DNA of 64,000 nucleotides from Pseudonocardia kunmingensis (lineage in GTDB: Bacteria; Actinomycetota; Actinomycetes; Mycobacteriales; Pseudonocardiaceae). Below, piece by piece: positions 42,167 through 50,800 of the stretch (the stretch's first letter is position 1; each line of letters begins with the position of its first letter). The stretch spans positions 1,116,001 through 1,180,000 of the forward strand of contig NZ_VFPA01000002.1 of assembly GCF_006716445.1 (NCBI RefSeq), written 5' to 3'. A model generated the notes under the pieces. That model saw only the letters and a program-made list of their open reading frames with translations, was not told the DNA's origin and did no database searches. A program made the position numbers and the translations under genes.

Positions 42167-44767
42167 GTGGAGCTCGCGGAGCGGGACGAGCTGCTGGGGG
42201 AGTTGGCCGAGCACCTGGACGGTGCCGCAGCCGGCCGCGGGCGGCTGGTGCTGTTGTGTGGGGAGGCGGGAATCGGCAAGACCGCGGTCGTGCACCGGTT
42301 CGCACAGCTGGTCGGTCCCCGTGCGCGGATCTTGACCGGGGCCTGCGACCCGTTGAGCACGCCGAGCCCGCTGGGGCCGCTGGCCGACTGCGCCGCCGGC
42401 CTCGGACCGTCGCTACGCCGCGCCCTGGACGTGGCCTTGGACGGCGTCGGCGGGTCCGGCCCCGTATTCCGCGAACTGCTCACCGAACTCGGGGCGAAGG
42501 ACCGACCGACCGTCCTGGTCGTCGAGGACGTGCACTGGGCCGACGCGGCGACATTGGATCTGTTGCGCTTCCTGGCACGCCGGATCGAGAGCACGACGAC
42601 GCTGGTGCTGACCACGTACCGGGACGACGAGGTCTCCCCCGAGCACCCGCTCGCGGTGGTTCTGGGCGACCTCGCGGGGAGTGCCGCAACCTGCCGTCAC
42701 GAGGTGCAGCCGCTGAGCCGGGCGGCGGTGGCCGCAATGGCGGCCGAGCCCGGCGTCGACAGGGCTGTCGACGCCGAGACCCTGTACCAGCGCACCCGGG
42801 GTAACCCGTTCTTCGTGACCGAGGTGCTCGCCGCACCCGCGGGATCGGTCCCGCTGTCGGTCCGCGATGCGGTGCTCGGCCGGATGGCGCGATGCGCACC
42901 GGGGGTCCGGGCCGTGGTGGAGGCTGTGGCGGTGATCGGCTCGCCTGCCCCGGTGCAGCTGGTGGACTCGGTGCTCGCGGACGTTCAGGGAGTGCTGCGC
43001 GACGGGCTCGCCCGCGGCCTGCTGCAGGCGCGCGGGCACATCGTCGAATTCCGGCACGAGCTCGCCCGCGCTGCGGTGCTCGACGCCATTCCCGCCTATC
43101 GGCGGGCCGAGCTGCATCGCCGGGTGCTCGCCCAGCTGCGTGCCGATGGCTCAGCGGACGACCTGCCCCGCCTCGCGCACCATGCCGAGCAGGCGGGCGA
43201 CGCGCGCGCCGTGCTGGAGTTCGCACCCCGCGCCGGGGACAGCGCTGCGGCGGTCGGGGCACACCGGGAAGCGGCGGCGCAGTACGGACGCGCCCTGCGA
43301 CACGCGGTGGGCGCCGCACCAGACCACCGCGCGGGGCTGCTGGAGCGGCGTGCCTACTCGCTCTACCTGACCGGTGTGGCGGGCGACGCGGTCGCCGCGT
43401 GGCGGGACGCCGCCGAACTCCGCGCACGCGCGGGCGACCGGCTGCGCGAGGGCCACGACCTGTGCTGGGCGTCCTACATCCTATGGCTGCTCGGTAGCAA
43501 CGCCGAGGCCCGTGAGCTGGGCCTGCGGGCGGTGCGGGTACTCGAGGTCGTGCCGCCCGGTGTGGAGCGTGCCCTGGCATACCTGAACCTGGCCGAGCAG
43601 GCGAGCTTCGACTACGACCCGCGGACCGCGATCGAGTACGCGCAGCGCGCGGCCCGGCTGGGCGAGGAACTCGAGCACCTCGTCGTCACGGTGCGCGCGC
43701 GGTTCGCGGTCGCGATCGCCCGCGTGTTCCGGTGCGACGAGGGCTGGGACGAGCTCGACGAGATCTGGAACACCGTGGCCACGCACGGCACGGTGGAACT
43801 CGCCGGCATGTTCCCCGTGATGTCGGCCGCCGCGGTGGTGCATCGGCACTTCGCCCGCGCGCGGAGGTTCGACGAACACGCGGTGGCCTACTGCCGGGAG
43901 CGGGACCTCGACATGTTCCTGGGTCACCTGGGTGGGGCACGGGCCTTCGCCCTGCTGTTCCAGGACCGTTGGGAGGAGGCCACCCAGGAGGCTGCCTCGG
44001 TACTGCGATACACCGCGCTACCCCCGCTCAGCCGGTTGTTCCCGCTGGTCACCCTCGGGTTGGTCCGCGCGAGACGCGGTGACCCGGACAGCTGGCCGCT
44101 GCTCGAGGAAGCGGCCGGGTCGGGCTCATGGGAGTACATGGTCCGGCTCGGCGCGGTGTACCAGGCGCGCGCCGAGGCGCACTGGCTGGCCGGCGACGAC
44201 GAGGCGGCGCTCGCCGAGGTGCGTCGCGGCCTCGCAGCCGTCACCGAGGACAGCGACCCGTGGATGGTCGGTGCGTTGGCCCGCTGGGCCCGGCTCGCGG
44301 GCGGAGACGCACCGGCCGTGCCGGCCGCCGGACCGTTCGCCCTCGAGCTGGCCGGCGACTGGCGGGAGGCCGCTCGGGCGTGGGAGGCGCTCGGCTGCCG
44401 CTACGACGCCGCGCTGGCCCGCCTGGCCGGCGACGCGGCCGCCCTGGGCCAGGCGCTGGAAGCCTTCGAGTCGCTGGGAGCACGACCCGCCGCCGCCCGC
44501 GCCCGGCAGCGGCTGCGGCACCTGGGGGTGCGCTACGGCCACCGCGGTCCGCGGGCGGCGACCCGGGCCAACCCGCATGGGCTGACCACCCGGCAGCTGG
44601 AGATCCTCCAACTGGTGGCCGAGGGGCTGACCGGGCCGGAGATCGCCGCGCGCCTGCACCTGTCGCCCAAGACCGTCGGCCACCACGTTGCCGCCACGCT
44701 CGCCACGCTCGGCGTGCACAGCCGCGCGGACGCAGTGCGCACCGTGTTCGGCGGCAGTGATCATTGA
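42167..44767 (+). CDS. LuxR-family regulator with AAA/NB-ARC-like ATPase (LAL type)
   Basis: 866 aa. Walker A GEAGIGKTAVVHRFAQL near residues 28-44, Walker B VLVVEDVHWADAATLDLLRF, sensor-like LVLTTYRDDEV, a long helical TPR-like middle, and a C-terminal LuxR helix-turn-helix (LTTRQLEILQLVAEGLTGPE then IAARLHLSPKTVGHHVAATL). Large ATP-binding LuxR regulators control secondary metabolism or carbon use in actinomycetes. Upstream 42006-42166 holds no gene. Targets are unknown; the hydrolase before it and the lectin region after it are candidates by position only. Confidence 0.93.
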   Translation: MELAERDELLGELAEHLDGAAAGRGRLVLLCGEAGIGKTAVVHRFAQLVGPRARILTGACDPLSTPSPLGPLADCAAGLGPSLRRALDVALDGVGGSGPVFRELLTELGAKDRPTVLVVEDVHWADAATLDLLRFLARRIESTTTLVLTTYRDDEVSPEHPLAVVLGDLAGSAATCRHEVQPLSRAAVAAMAAEPGVDRAVDAETLYQRTRGNPFFVTEVLAAPAGSVPLSVRDAVLGRMARCAPGVRAVVEAVAVIGSPAPVQLVDSVLADVQGVLRDGLARGLLQARGHIVEFRHELARAAVLDAIPAYRRAELHRRVLAQLRADGSADDLPRLAHHAEQAGDARAVLEFAPRAGDSAAAVGAHREAAAQYGRALRHAVGAAPDHRAGLLERRAYSLYLTGVAGDAVAAWRDAAELRARAGDRLREGHDLCWASYILWLLGSNAEARELGLRAVRVLEVVPPGVERALAYLNLAEQASFDYDPRTAIEYAQRAARLGEELEHLVVTVRARFAVAIARVFRCDEGWDELDEIWNTVATHGTVELAGMFPVMSAAAVVHRHFARARRFDEHAVAYCRERDLDMFLGHLGGARAFALLFQDRWEEATQEAASVLRYTALPPLSRLFPLVTLGLVRARRGDPDSWPLLEEAAGSGSWEYMVRLGAVYQARAEAHWLAGDDEAALAEVRRGLAAVTEDSDPWMVGALARWARLAGGDAPAVPAAGPFALELAGDWREAARAWEALGCRYDAALARLAGDAAALGQALEAFESLGARPAAARARQRLRHLGVRYGHRGPRAATRANPHGLTTRQLEILQLVAEGLTGPEIAARLHLSPKTVGHHVAATLATLGVHSRADAVRTVFGGSDH

Positions 44768-44911
44768 GCGGGAGCGTCATAGGACAACCGGCCGATCACG
44801 CCGCGTAATTGGGGTCCGAGCCCACTGAAAGTAGGGTGTCGCGCCCGATGAGTCCGCACCAGAGCGCTTCCAACGTCTCCACACGACATTCGCGGGAGCG
44901 GGGAGGGCCCA

Positions 44912-45259
44912 GTGCCTCGGTACTCGATCGAACGCGCGCTCCCGGAGGACCTCGGCGCCTTCCTCGTCGAGCGTCCGGTGTCGGAGATCGTCCTGGCCAA
45001 CACCGAGCTCGGGGTGGCCTGGCTGTGCTGCTTTGTGAACTCCGGAGACAAGCGCCTCTTCTGCATGTACGAGCCGGCGAACCCGGAGGCGATCCGCAAG
45101 GCCGGCCGCCGGACGGGACTGCCGATCGAGGTGATCCACCGGGTCACCGTCCTCGAGCCGCACGCGTTCGCCGACCGGGGCGCATGGCGCGACCCGACGA
45201 CGGCACAGGAAGAGCCACCGACGGCCGCCGCCGCGGCGGGATGGTCCGGTGCCCACTGA
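44912..45259 (+). CDS. DUF4242 (SCO4226-like) small ferredoxin-fold protein
   Basis: 115 aa from GTG 44912 (VPRYSIERALPEDLGAFL). The pattern LGVAWLCCFVNSGDKRLFCM, YEPANPEAIRKAGRRTGLPI and VIHRVTVLEP matches DUF4242, typified by the nickel-binding SCO4226 of Streptomyces. A Pro/Ala-rich tail (~90-115) is extra. Two adjacent cysteines (CC) and one further Cys in the core are noteworthy for a metal-binding family. It precedes the lectin gene by 55 bp and may be cotranscribed with it. Confidence 0.78.
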   Translation: MPRYSIERALPEDLGAFLVERPVSEIVLANTELGVAWLCCFVNSGDKRLFCMYEPANPEAIRKAGRRTGLPIEVIHRVTVLEPHAFADRGAWRDPTTAQEEPPTAAAAAGWSGAH

Positions 45260-45314
45260 ACTCTTCCGGCAGAGGGATATCAGCGAGCGGATTGAACCTG
45301 AGAGAGGCAATGAC

Positions 45315-46532
45315 ATGGCAATAACGCACGCCACGGTAACCATCAACAAGATCCACGTGATCGACTCGAGCGTGAACACCACGGCTGAGCCTGGATCGTC
45401 TGCGGAATGGTACATGAAGTTCATCGTCAACGGCCAGCAGCAGACATGGGGTCACGACGGGGTCCGGGACAATACTGACTACGCACTCAACCTCACCTTT
45501 CCGAATGTTTCACTCGCTCCGAACGGCACGATCACGATCGCGGCTAGTGGGTACGAACATGACGACACTTCGGCAAATGACGTACTTCCCAGGCTCGAGA
45601 AGACTGTTCATCCGGCGCAAGACTTCGAACTAGGCGCCACGGAATGGGCGTTCAGTCCGGATTCGCCGGAGGGCAGTTACAAGATCGAATACAGTATCAA
45701 GGCCGCGCAACAGCAGCAGCCGCTCGGCGTCGGTCGAGCTGTCGGGTTCGCCGTCTACGGGATTAAGCCCAATGGTGACCTGCATTGGTATCGCCACGAC
45801 GGGTGGAAGGAGGGGACGGCGCATTGGACTGCTGGTGCGGGTGGGGTCAGGATCAGTGGCGGCTGGGGCATCTACGCCAACGTGTTCAGTGGCGGCGACG
45901 GGGTGATCTACGGGATCAAGCCGAATGGTGACCTGCATTGGTATCGCCACGACGGGTGGAAGGAGGGGACGGCGCATTGGACTGCTGGTGCGGGTGGGGT
46001 CAGGATCAGTGGCGGCTGGGGCATCTACGCCAACGTGTTCAGTGGCGGCGACGGGGTGATCTACGGGATCAAGCCGAATGGTGACCTGCATTGGTATCGC
46101 CACGACGGGTGGAAGGAGGGGACGGCGCATTGGACTGCTGGTGCGGGTGGGGTCAGGATCAGTGGCGGCTGGGGCATCTACGCCAACGTGTTCAGTGGCG
46201 GCGACGGGGTGATCTACGGGATCAAGCCGAATGGTGACCTGCATTGGTATCGCCACGACGGGTGGAAGGAGGGGACGGCGCATTGGACTGCTGGTGCGGG
46301 TGGGGTCAGGATCAGCGGCGGCTGGGGCATCTACGCCAACGTGTTCAGTGGCGGCGACGGGGTGATCTACGGGATCAAGCCGAATGGTGACCTGCATTGG
46401 TATCGCCACGACGGGTGGAAGCAGGGGACGGCGCATTGGACTGCCGGTGCGGGTGGGGTCAGGATCAGCGGCGGCTGGGACATCTACGCAGGTGTCTTCG
46501 GCGGCGATACATACATCGAGCCTGCCGGGTGA
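45315..46532 (+). CDS. Tachylectin-like five-bladed beta-propeller lectin
   Basis: 405 aa from ATG 45315 (GAGAGG eight bases upstream). Residues ~1-130 form an all-beta N-terminal domain of lower GC (MAITHATVTINKIHVIDSSV and following), ending in a QQQQ linker. Residues ~145-399 are five repeats of 51 aa with the pattern YGIKPNGDLHWYRHDGWKEG, TAHWTAGAGGVRISGGWGIY and ANVFSGGD. Five Trp/His-rich blades are the architecture of tachylectin-2, which binds GlcNAc/GalNAc. Units 2-4 are identical in protein; units 1 and 5 carry boundary variants. There is no signal peptide, so export would need another route. Confidence 0.82.
   Translation: MAITHATVTINKIHVIDSSVNTTAEPGSSAEWYMKFIVNGQQQTWGHDGVRDNTDYALNLTFPNVSLAPNGTITIAASGYEHDDTSANDVLPRLEKTVHPAQDFELGATEWAFSPDSPEGSYKIEYSIKAAQQQQPLGVGRAVGFAVYGIKPNGDLHWYRHDGWKEGTAHWTAGAGGVRISGGWGIYANVFSGGDGVIYGIKPNGDLHWYRHDGWKEGTAHWTAGAGGVRISGGWGIYANVFSGGDGVIYGIKPNGDLHWYRHDGWKEGTAHWTAGAGGVRISGGWGIYANVFSGGDGVIYGIKPNGDLHWYRHDGWKEGTAHWTAGAGGVRISGGWGIYANVFSGGDGVIYGIKPNGDLHWYRHDGWKQGTAHWTAGAGGVRISGGWDIYAGVFGGDTYIEPAG
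45747..46511 (+). repeat. Five tandem 153-bp repeats encoding propeller blades
   Basis: The unit is exactly 153 bp (51 codons), with starts at 45747, 45900, 46053, 46206 and 46359. Units 2, 3 and 4 are virtually identical at the DNA level; unit 1 differs mainly in its first ~35 bases and unit 5 in its last ~50. Identity at synonymous positions indicates recent amplification or gene conversion. Short-read assemblies may miscount such units. Confidence 0.95.
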
Positions 46533-47226
46533 ACTCGTCGCCCTGGTGGGCCTCGTTGCGCCCATCTGACCACGTCGGGATTTTCGGTGCACCGTGCTCG
46601 GTGGCCGCCCCCGCCGACCGGGTGGCACTGCGCTCGGCGCGGTCACGGGCCGCGCTCCTGGTCGTCGGGTGCGGCGAGGTGGCGCTCATGCTCGCCCAGC
46701 CGGACGGGTCCGCGGTCGTCGTCGCCCCGCCTGCCGCGCGCCGGCGGCGATCCCGCCGGTGCCGGAGGCCGTGCCGCCCGCGGACACCCCGTCCGGTGAC
46801 GCCGGGTCGGGTGGGACCGGCGGGCCGCCGCCCGACGAGGGGTCGGAGGGGGCCTCGAACGGCGGCGGCTCGCCGGGGCCGGCGGTGAGCGGGCGGAGAA
46901 GGCTCCGTATCGCATTGCCGCCGTCGCCTCCCTGTGGGCCCTCACGAACCGGGAGCTCCTCTGGGTTCTGATCGCCGTTGCCGTGCTGACCGAGACCACC
47001 AGTGCGGTGGTACGTCACGGCCGTGGTGAGGCGACAGGGACGGCGGTCACGAGTTCGCGTCCACCCGGTCGAGATTGCGGCGGTCCAGCCGATAGGCGAG
47101 GGCGATCGAGACGAGGGCCGCGGCGACGAAGCACAGGAACGATCGGGCTCTGCGGCATCGTCATCGGGAGATCGCAACCGGCACGATCTACTGCTGTCGT
47201 GCCGGGGCGGGAACGACGCGCGGGCG
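46533..47226. other. Coding debris between lectin and Rieske oxygenase genes
   Basis: No intact gene is visible in these 694 bases. Plus-strand pieces in different frames look protein-like in series: a valine-rich piece (ALLVVGCGEVALMLAQPDGS, ~46650-46730), a Pro/Gly/Ser-rich linker (~46745-46890), then a hydrophobic piece (RIAAVASLWALTNRELLWVL, ~46905-46990). They could derive from one membrane protein with two frameshifts. On the minus strand a short hydrophobic run (FVAAALVSIALAYRLDRRNL, ~47060-47130) has no start codon. I treat the whole as degraded sequence. Confidence 0.35.
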
Positions 47227-48537
47227 TCACGGGTCCGGGAACATCCGGGTCATCGTGGCCTCGTCGCCCCCTGGGACCCGGTCGATGCCGAGCAGCCTGT
47301 CGATGACCATGTTCTGGAAGCGGTGCAGCGGCTCCTCGAACCGGAAGCACATGCGCCCGCCGCGGTACGCCGGGTTCTCGATGCCCTCCTGGACGCGCTC
47401 GACGATCTCGAGGTCCTGGCGGTTGACGAGGTCCCAGAACCGCTCGAGCTGGTCGAGGCCCGCTTCCGCGCCCGGGTCGTCCAGGGACTCGGGGTGGGTG
47501 AGCAGGACCGCGGTCTCCACCGTGCGGGTCGCGCTCACCGGGCGGTTGAGCAGCACGAAGGCGTGGTTGGGCAGCACGACGAGCGCGGTGCTGGGGAAGA
47601 GCCAGACGAACCGCCCGCTCTCGGCGTCCTGGGCGCCGAGCGAGCTCAGCGGCCGCAGGCCGTCCCAGCCGCCGGCGTCGGTGTTGCGCGACACCGGTGT
47701 CGTGCACATGCCCGTGTACATGCCCGGCCCCTGCCAGCGGTAGTGGTCGGAGAACCTGGAGACCTTGTTCAGCTCCGGGTGGACCCAGGGCAGGTGGTAG
47801 TACTCCATGAAGTTCTCGCCGACGAGCTTGTAGTTCGCGGCGACGTCGTAGGTGCGGCGGCGCTGCGGCACCCACTGCTCGAGCCGGTGGTCGGCGAAGC
47901 GCCGGGGGAGGTCGCCGAGCTGGGTTGCCAGCGGGGCGGGGTCGGCGGCGAGGTTGACGAACAGGAAGAAGCCCCAGGTGTCGACGGCCACCGGGAGCAG
48001 GCCGTAGTCGGCGCGGTCGAAGCCCTTCGCCACCGAGGTGTCGAAGACGGGCTCCTCGCCCGCCGGGACGTCGGAGCCTTCGAACAGCGGTGTGCCGAGG
48101 CAGCGGCCGTCGGTGTCGTAGGTCCAGCTGTGGTACGGGCAGCGGATGTGCCCGCGGCGGCCCACCTCGCGGACGTCCGCGTCGAGCAGCCGCGTGGCGC
48201 GGTGGCGGCAGACGTTGTGGAACGCCCGCAGCCGGCCCTCGCGGTTGCGGGTGACGATGACCGAGCGGCCCGCGACCTCGACCACCACGCACGCGCCGGG
48301 ACGGTCGACGTCACCGGCGAACCCGACCGCGACCCACCCGGTGGTGAAGACCCGCTCCTGCTCGAGGGCGAAGAACTCGGGGGAGCAGTAGGCGTCGGGG
48401 ATCAGGGTCGAGGCCAGCTCCACCGGCAGCCGGGTGTGGCGGTAGGTGCTCTCCTCGGTGAACCGCGCCGGGTCGACCGGGCGCGCCGGCAGCGCGGCAT
48501 GGGGATCGACGGGCCGGGTCGTCGCGTCGGTCGTCAT
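47227..48537 (-). CDS. Rieske non-heme iron oxygenase, alpha subunit
   Basis: 436 aa. The Rieske [2Fe-2S] ligands are Cys110-X-His112 (NVCRHRATRL) and Cys133-XX-His136 (IRCPYHSWTYD). The catalytic domain has the mononuclear-iron motif NYKLVGENFMEYYHLPWVHP. Length and the VENF/ENFMEYYH pattern fit the quaternary-amine group (glycine betaine or choline-type monooxygenases) better than aromatic dioxygenases with beta subunits; none is adjacent. It lies 21 bp downstream of the sarcosine oxidase-like gene, so the pair probably removes N-methyl groups stepwise. A reductase partner must be elsewhere. Confidence 0.88.
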   Translation of the reverse strand: MTTDATTRPVDPHAALPARPVDPARFTEESTYRHTRLPVELASTLIPDAYCSPEFFALEQERVFTTGWVAVGFAGDVDRPGACVVVEVAGRSVIVTRNREGRLRAFHNVCRHRATRLLDADVREVGRRGHIRCPYHSWTYDTDGRCLGTPLFEGSDVPAGEEPVFDTSVAKGFDRADYGLLPVAVDTWGFFLFVNLAADPAPLATQLGDLPRRFADHRLEQWVPQRRRTYDVAANYKLVGENFMEYYHLPWVHPELNKVSRFSDHYRWQGPGMYTGMCTTPVSRNTDAGGWDGLRPLSSLGAQDAESGRFVWLFPSTALVVLPNHAFVLLNRPVSATRTVETAVLLTHPESLDDPGAEAGLDQLERFWDLVNRQDLEIVERVQEGIENPAYRGGRMCFRFEEPLHRFQNMVIDRLLGIDRVPGGDEATMTRMFPDP

Positions 48538-48558
48538 CGCGGGGGTCTCCCTTCGTGT

Positions 48559-49743
48559 TCAGACGTGGAAGCTGCGCGGGAACGACGGGTCGGTCAGCGC
48601 CGGGCGGGTGATCGAGAAGGCGTCGATCGGGTGGCACGGCTCCCGGTCGAGGGCGAGGTCAGCGAGCAGCCGCCCGATGAGCGCGGCGAACTTGAACGCG
48701 TGCCCGGCGCCGATCGCGACGGCGATCTGGGGGTGCTCGGGCAGGGTGTCGAGCACGAAGTCCTGGTCCGGGGGCACGGTGTACAGGCAGGTCTTCGAGT
48801 ACAGCTCGGGCCCGCCGAAGCGGGGGATGTGCCGGGCGACGAACTCGGCGTAGCGCTCGCGGCGCACGGGGTCGGGGTCGAAGCTGCGGGTGTCGGCCGT
48901 GGTCTCGGGCCCGCCCATGTGCTGGCCGAGCTTCGTGGCGACCTCGCCGTAGACCGGGAACCCGTAGAAGTTGTGGCGGCCGTGCCACATGAACACCGGG
49001 AACCGGGCGGGGGAGAACTCCGCGAGGTGCGGGGTGGCGTAGTAGGTGACCTGCTCCTGCAGCACGGTCAGGGGCAGCGCCACCCCCGTCTCGGCGAGCA
49101 GTTGGTTGGTCCAGGCGTCACAGGCCACGACGACGCGGTCGGCGCGCAGCGTGCCCCCGTTGGTGACGACGGCGACGCCCGCGCCGTCGGGGCGTACCGC
49201 GTGGACGCGGGTGTGGGGCCGCACCTCGGCGCCGTGGGCCCTGGCCAGCGCGACGTGCACCGCGTTCGCCCGCGCGGCGTCGACGATGCCGGACTCGGGC
49301 TGGTAGAGGGCCTGCTCGCCGCCACCCGGCCGGAACTGGGGCCACCGGTCGACGAGGTCGTCGGCGTCGAGGAGCTCGTAGTCCACCCCGAAGCGGTCGA
49401 ACATCGCGGTGTAGCCCTCGATGTTGCGGGTGCCCGTGGCGGTGTTCTGCCGGGCCGGCCGGTCCTCGACGACCAGGCCTCCGGTGCGGGTGACGATCTG
49501 CTGCCCGGACTCGGCCTCGACCTCGTGCCACGCCGCGTAGGCGGGCGCGGCCAGCGCGGCGTAGGGCGCCTGGTGCTGCGCGAGCCTGATGATCCGGGAG
49601 TGGTCCTGGGACGCGCCGCGGTGGTGGCCGAGCTCGAACTGCTCGATCCCCAGGACGCCCGCGCCGAGCTCCGCGGCGAGCCGGTGCAGCGCTGCGGAAC
49701 CCAGCCCGCCGAGACCGACGACGATCGCACGATGACCCGTCAT
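48559..49743 (-). CDS. Monomeric sarcosine oxidase / N-methyl amino-acid oxidase
   Basis: 394 aa from ATG 49743. FAD-binding fold at the N-terminus: IVVGLGGLGSAALHRLA. MSOX-type signatures include HHRGASQDHSRIIRLAQH, the oxygen-activating Lys271 (EVATKLGQHMGG) and Cys319 (SKTCLYTVPPDQDFVLDTLP), which corresponds to the covalent 8-alpha-S-cysteinyl-FAD site. It oxidises N-methyl amino acids to the amine, formaldehyde and H2O2. It is the first gene of a two-gene operon with the Rieske oxygenase, divergent from a LysR gene whose operator-like site lies 60 bp upstream. Confidence 0.92.
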   Translation of the reverse strand: MTGHRAIVVGLGGLGSAALHRLAAELGAGVLGIEQFELGHHRGASQDHSRIIRLAQHQAPYAALAAPAYAAWHEVEAESGQQIVTRTGGLVVEDRPARQNTATGTRNIEGYTAMFDRFGVDYELLDADDLVDRWPQFRPGGGEQALYQPESGIVDAARANAVHVALARAHGAEVRPHTRVHAVRPDGAGVAVVTNGGTLRADRVVVACDAWTNQLLAETGVALPLTVLQEQVTYYATPHLAEFSPARFPVFMWHGRHNFYGFPVYGEVATKLGQHMGGPETTADTRSFDPDPVRRERYAEFVARHIPRFGGPELYSKTCLYTVPPDQDFVLDTLPEHPQIAVAIGAGHAFKFAALIGRLLADLALDREPCHPIDAFSITRPALTDPSFPRSFHV

Positions 49744-49802
49744 GACGGGAGTGTCGGTGCCGCCGACCGTCCGCGTCCATCGAAGAATCGAACCCAGGAT
49801 CT

Positions 49803-49817
49803 TGTACGTTCCATACA
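49803..49817. promoter_or_regulatory. LysR-type box between sarcosine oxidase and LysR genes
   Basis: TGTACG-TTC-CATACA: interrupted dyad with 5 of 6 arm positions matching, containing a T-N11-A pattern. It touches the ATG of the LysR gene at 49817 and lies 60 bp from the divergent oxidase start. This placement is usual for autoregulating LysR activators. Confidence 0.5.
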
Positions 49818-50800
49818 TGATTGACCGGCGGCTGCGGGTGCTCCAGGCGATCGCGCGGCACGGCACGGTGACCGCCGCCGCGGAGGTGTGCCGGCTGACG
49901 CCGTCCGCGGCCTCGCACCAGATCCAGGCACTGGCCCGCGAGCTCGGCGTCGCCCTGCTCGAACCGGTCGGGCGGGGGGTGCGGCTCACGCCCGCCGCGC
50001 GGACCCTGCTCGCCCACGGCAAGTCCCTGACCGCGGCGTGGGAGCGCGCCCAGGCGGATCTGGCCGCGCACCGCGCCGGCGACGTGGGTGGCGTGCTGCG
50101 CTTCTGCGGGTTCTCCAGCGCCGCCGCGGCAGTGGTCCCGCGGGCGCTGGAGCACCTGCGCCGCGAGCACCCCGCGCTGCGCGTGCAGCTGCGGGAGGGC
50201 GAGCCTGCCCGCGCGTTCGACCTGCTGGCCTCCGACGACGCCGACATCGCGGTGGTCGTCGCGACACCGGACATCCCACCCGTGACCGACCCCGCGTTCG
50301 ACCAGGACGCCCTCTACGACGAGCCGCTGGACGTCCTGGTGGGGCCCGATCACCCGCTGGTCGGTGCGGCCGACGTCGCCCTGAGCGACCTCGCGGGCGA
50401 CCCCTGGATCTGCAGCAACCCGGGGCGGGCCTACCACCAGCTGGTGACGCTGGCCTGTGCCAGCGCCGGGTTCGCTCCCGACATCGCCCACTACGCCGAC
50501 GAGTGGGACACCGGCGCCGCCCTGGTCGCCCGCGGCTTCGGCGTGGCCATGGTCCCGCGCCTGGCCGACCTGCCCACCCGGCACGACACGCGCCGGATCC
50601 CGATCAGCACGCCGCCGGTGCCGATCCGGCACGTGATCACCGCCGTCCGTGCGGGGTCGCAGGGCAGGCCCACCATCGCCGCCGGGCTCGAGGCCCTGCG
50701 CCACGTCACCGCCGCGGCCCCGCTGGGCCTCGACCCCGAGGGCTCGGAGGCGCTCAGCTCCCGAGACCGGGGAGCGCAGGACGATCCAGCCACGCGGTGA
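49817..50800 (+). CDS. LysR-family transcriptional regulator
   Basis: 327 aa from ATG 49817 (MIDRRLRVLQAIARHGTVTA); an upstream frame to 49742 is open but crosses the operator. The N-terminal helix-turn-helix is AAAEVCRLTPSAASHQIQAL and the remainder is the periplasmic-binding-like effector domain. The last ~45 residues overlap the 3' end of the convergent M1 peptidase gene by 47 bp. It is divergent from the sarcosine oxidase/Rieske operon and probably activates it in response to the N-methylated substrate. Confidence 0.92.
   Translation: MIDRRLRVLQAIARHGTVTAAAEVCRLTPSAASHQIQALARELGVALLEPVGRGVRLTPAARTLLAHGKSLTAAWERAQADLAAHRAGDVGGVLRFCGFSSAAAAVVPRALEHLRREHPALRVQLREGEPARAFDLLASDDADIAVVVATPDIPPVTDPAFDQDALYDEPLDVLVGPDHPLVGAADVALSDLAGDPWICSNPGRAYHQLVTLACASAGFAPDIAHYADEWDTGAALVARGFGVAMVPRLADLPTRHDTRRIPISTPPVPIRHVITAVRAGSQGRPTIAAGLEALRHVTAAAPLGLDPEGSEALSSRDRGAQDDPATR

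Noticed and set aside
45747-46511. CRISPR-like array
   Set aside because: The repeats are 153 bp, have no unique spacers and stay in one coding frame; they encode propeller blades.
47040-47145. Short minus-strand membrane peptide gene (VAAALVSIALAYRLDRRNLD)
   Set aside because: The frame has a stop just upstream and no ATG, GTG or TTG start before the hydrophobic run, so it is more likely debris.
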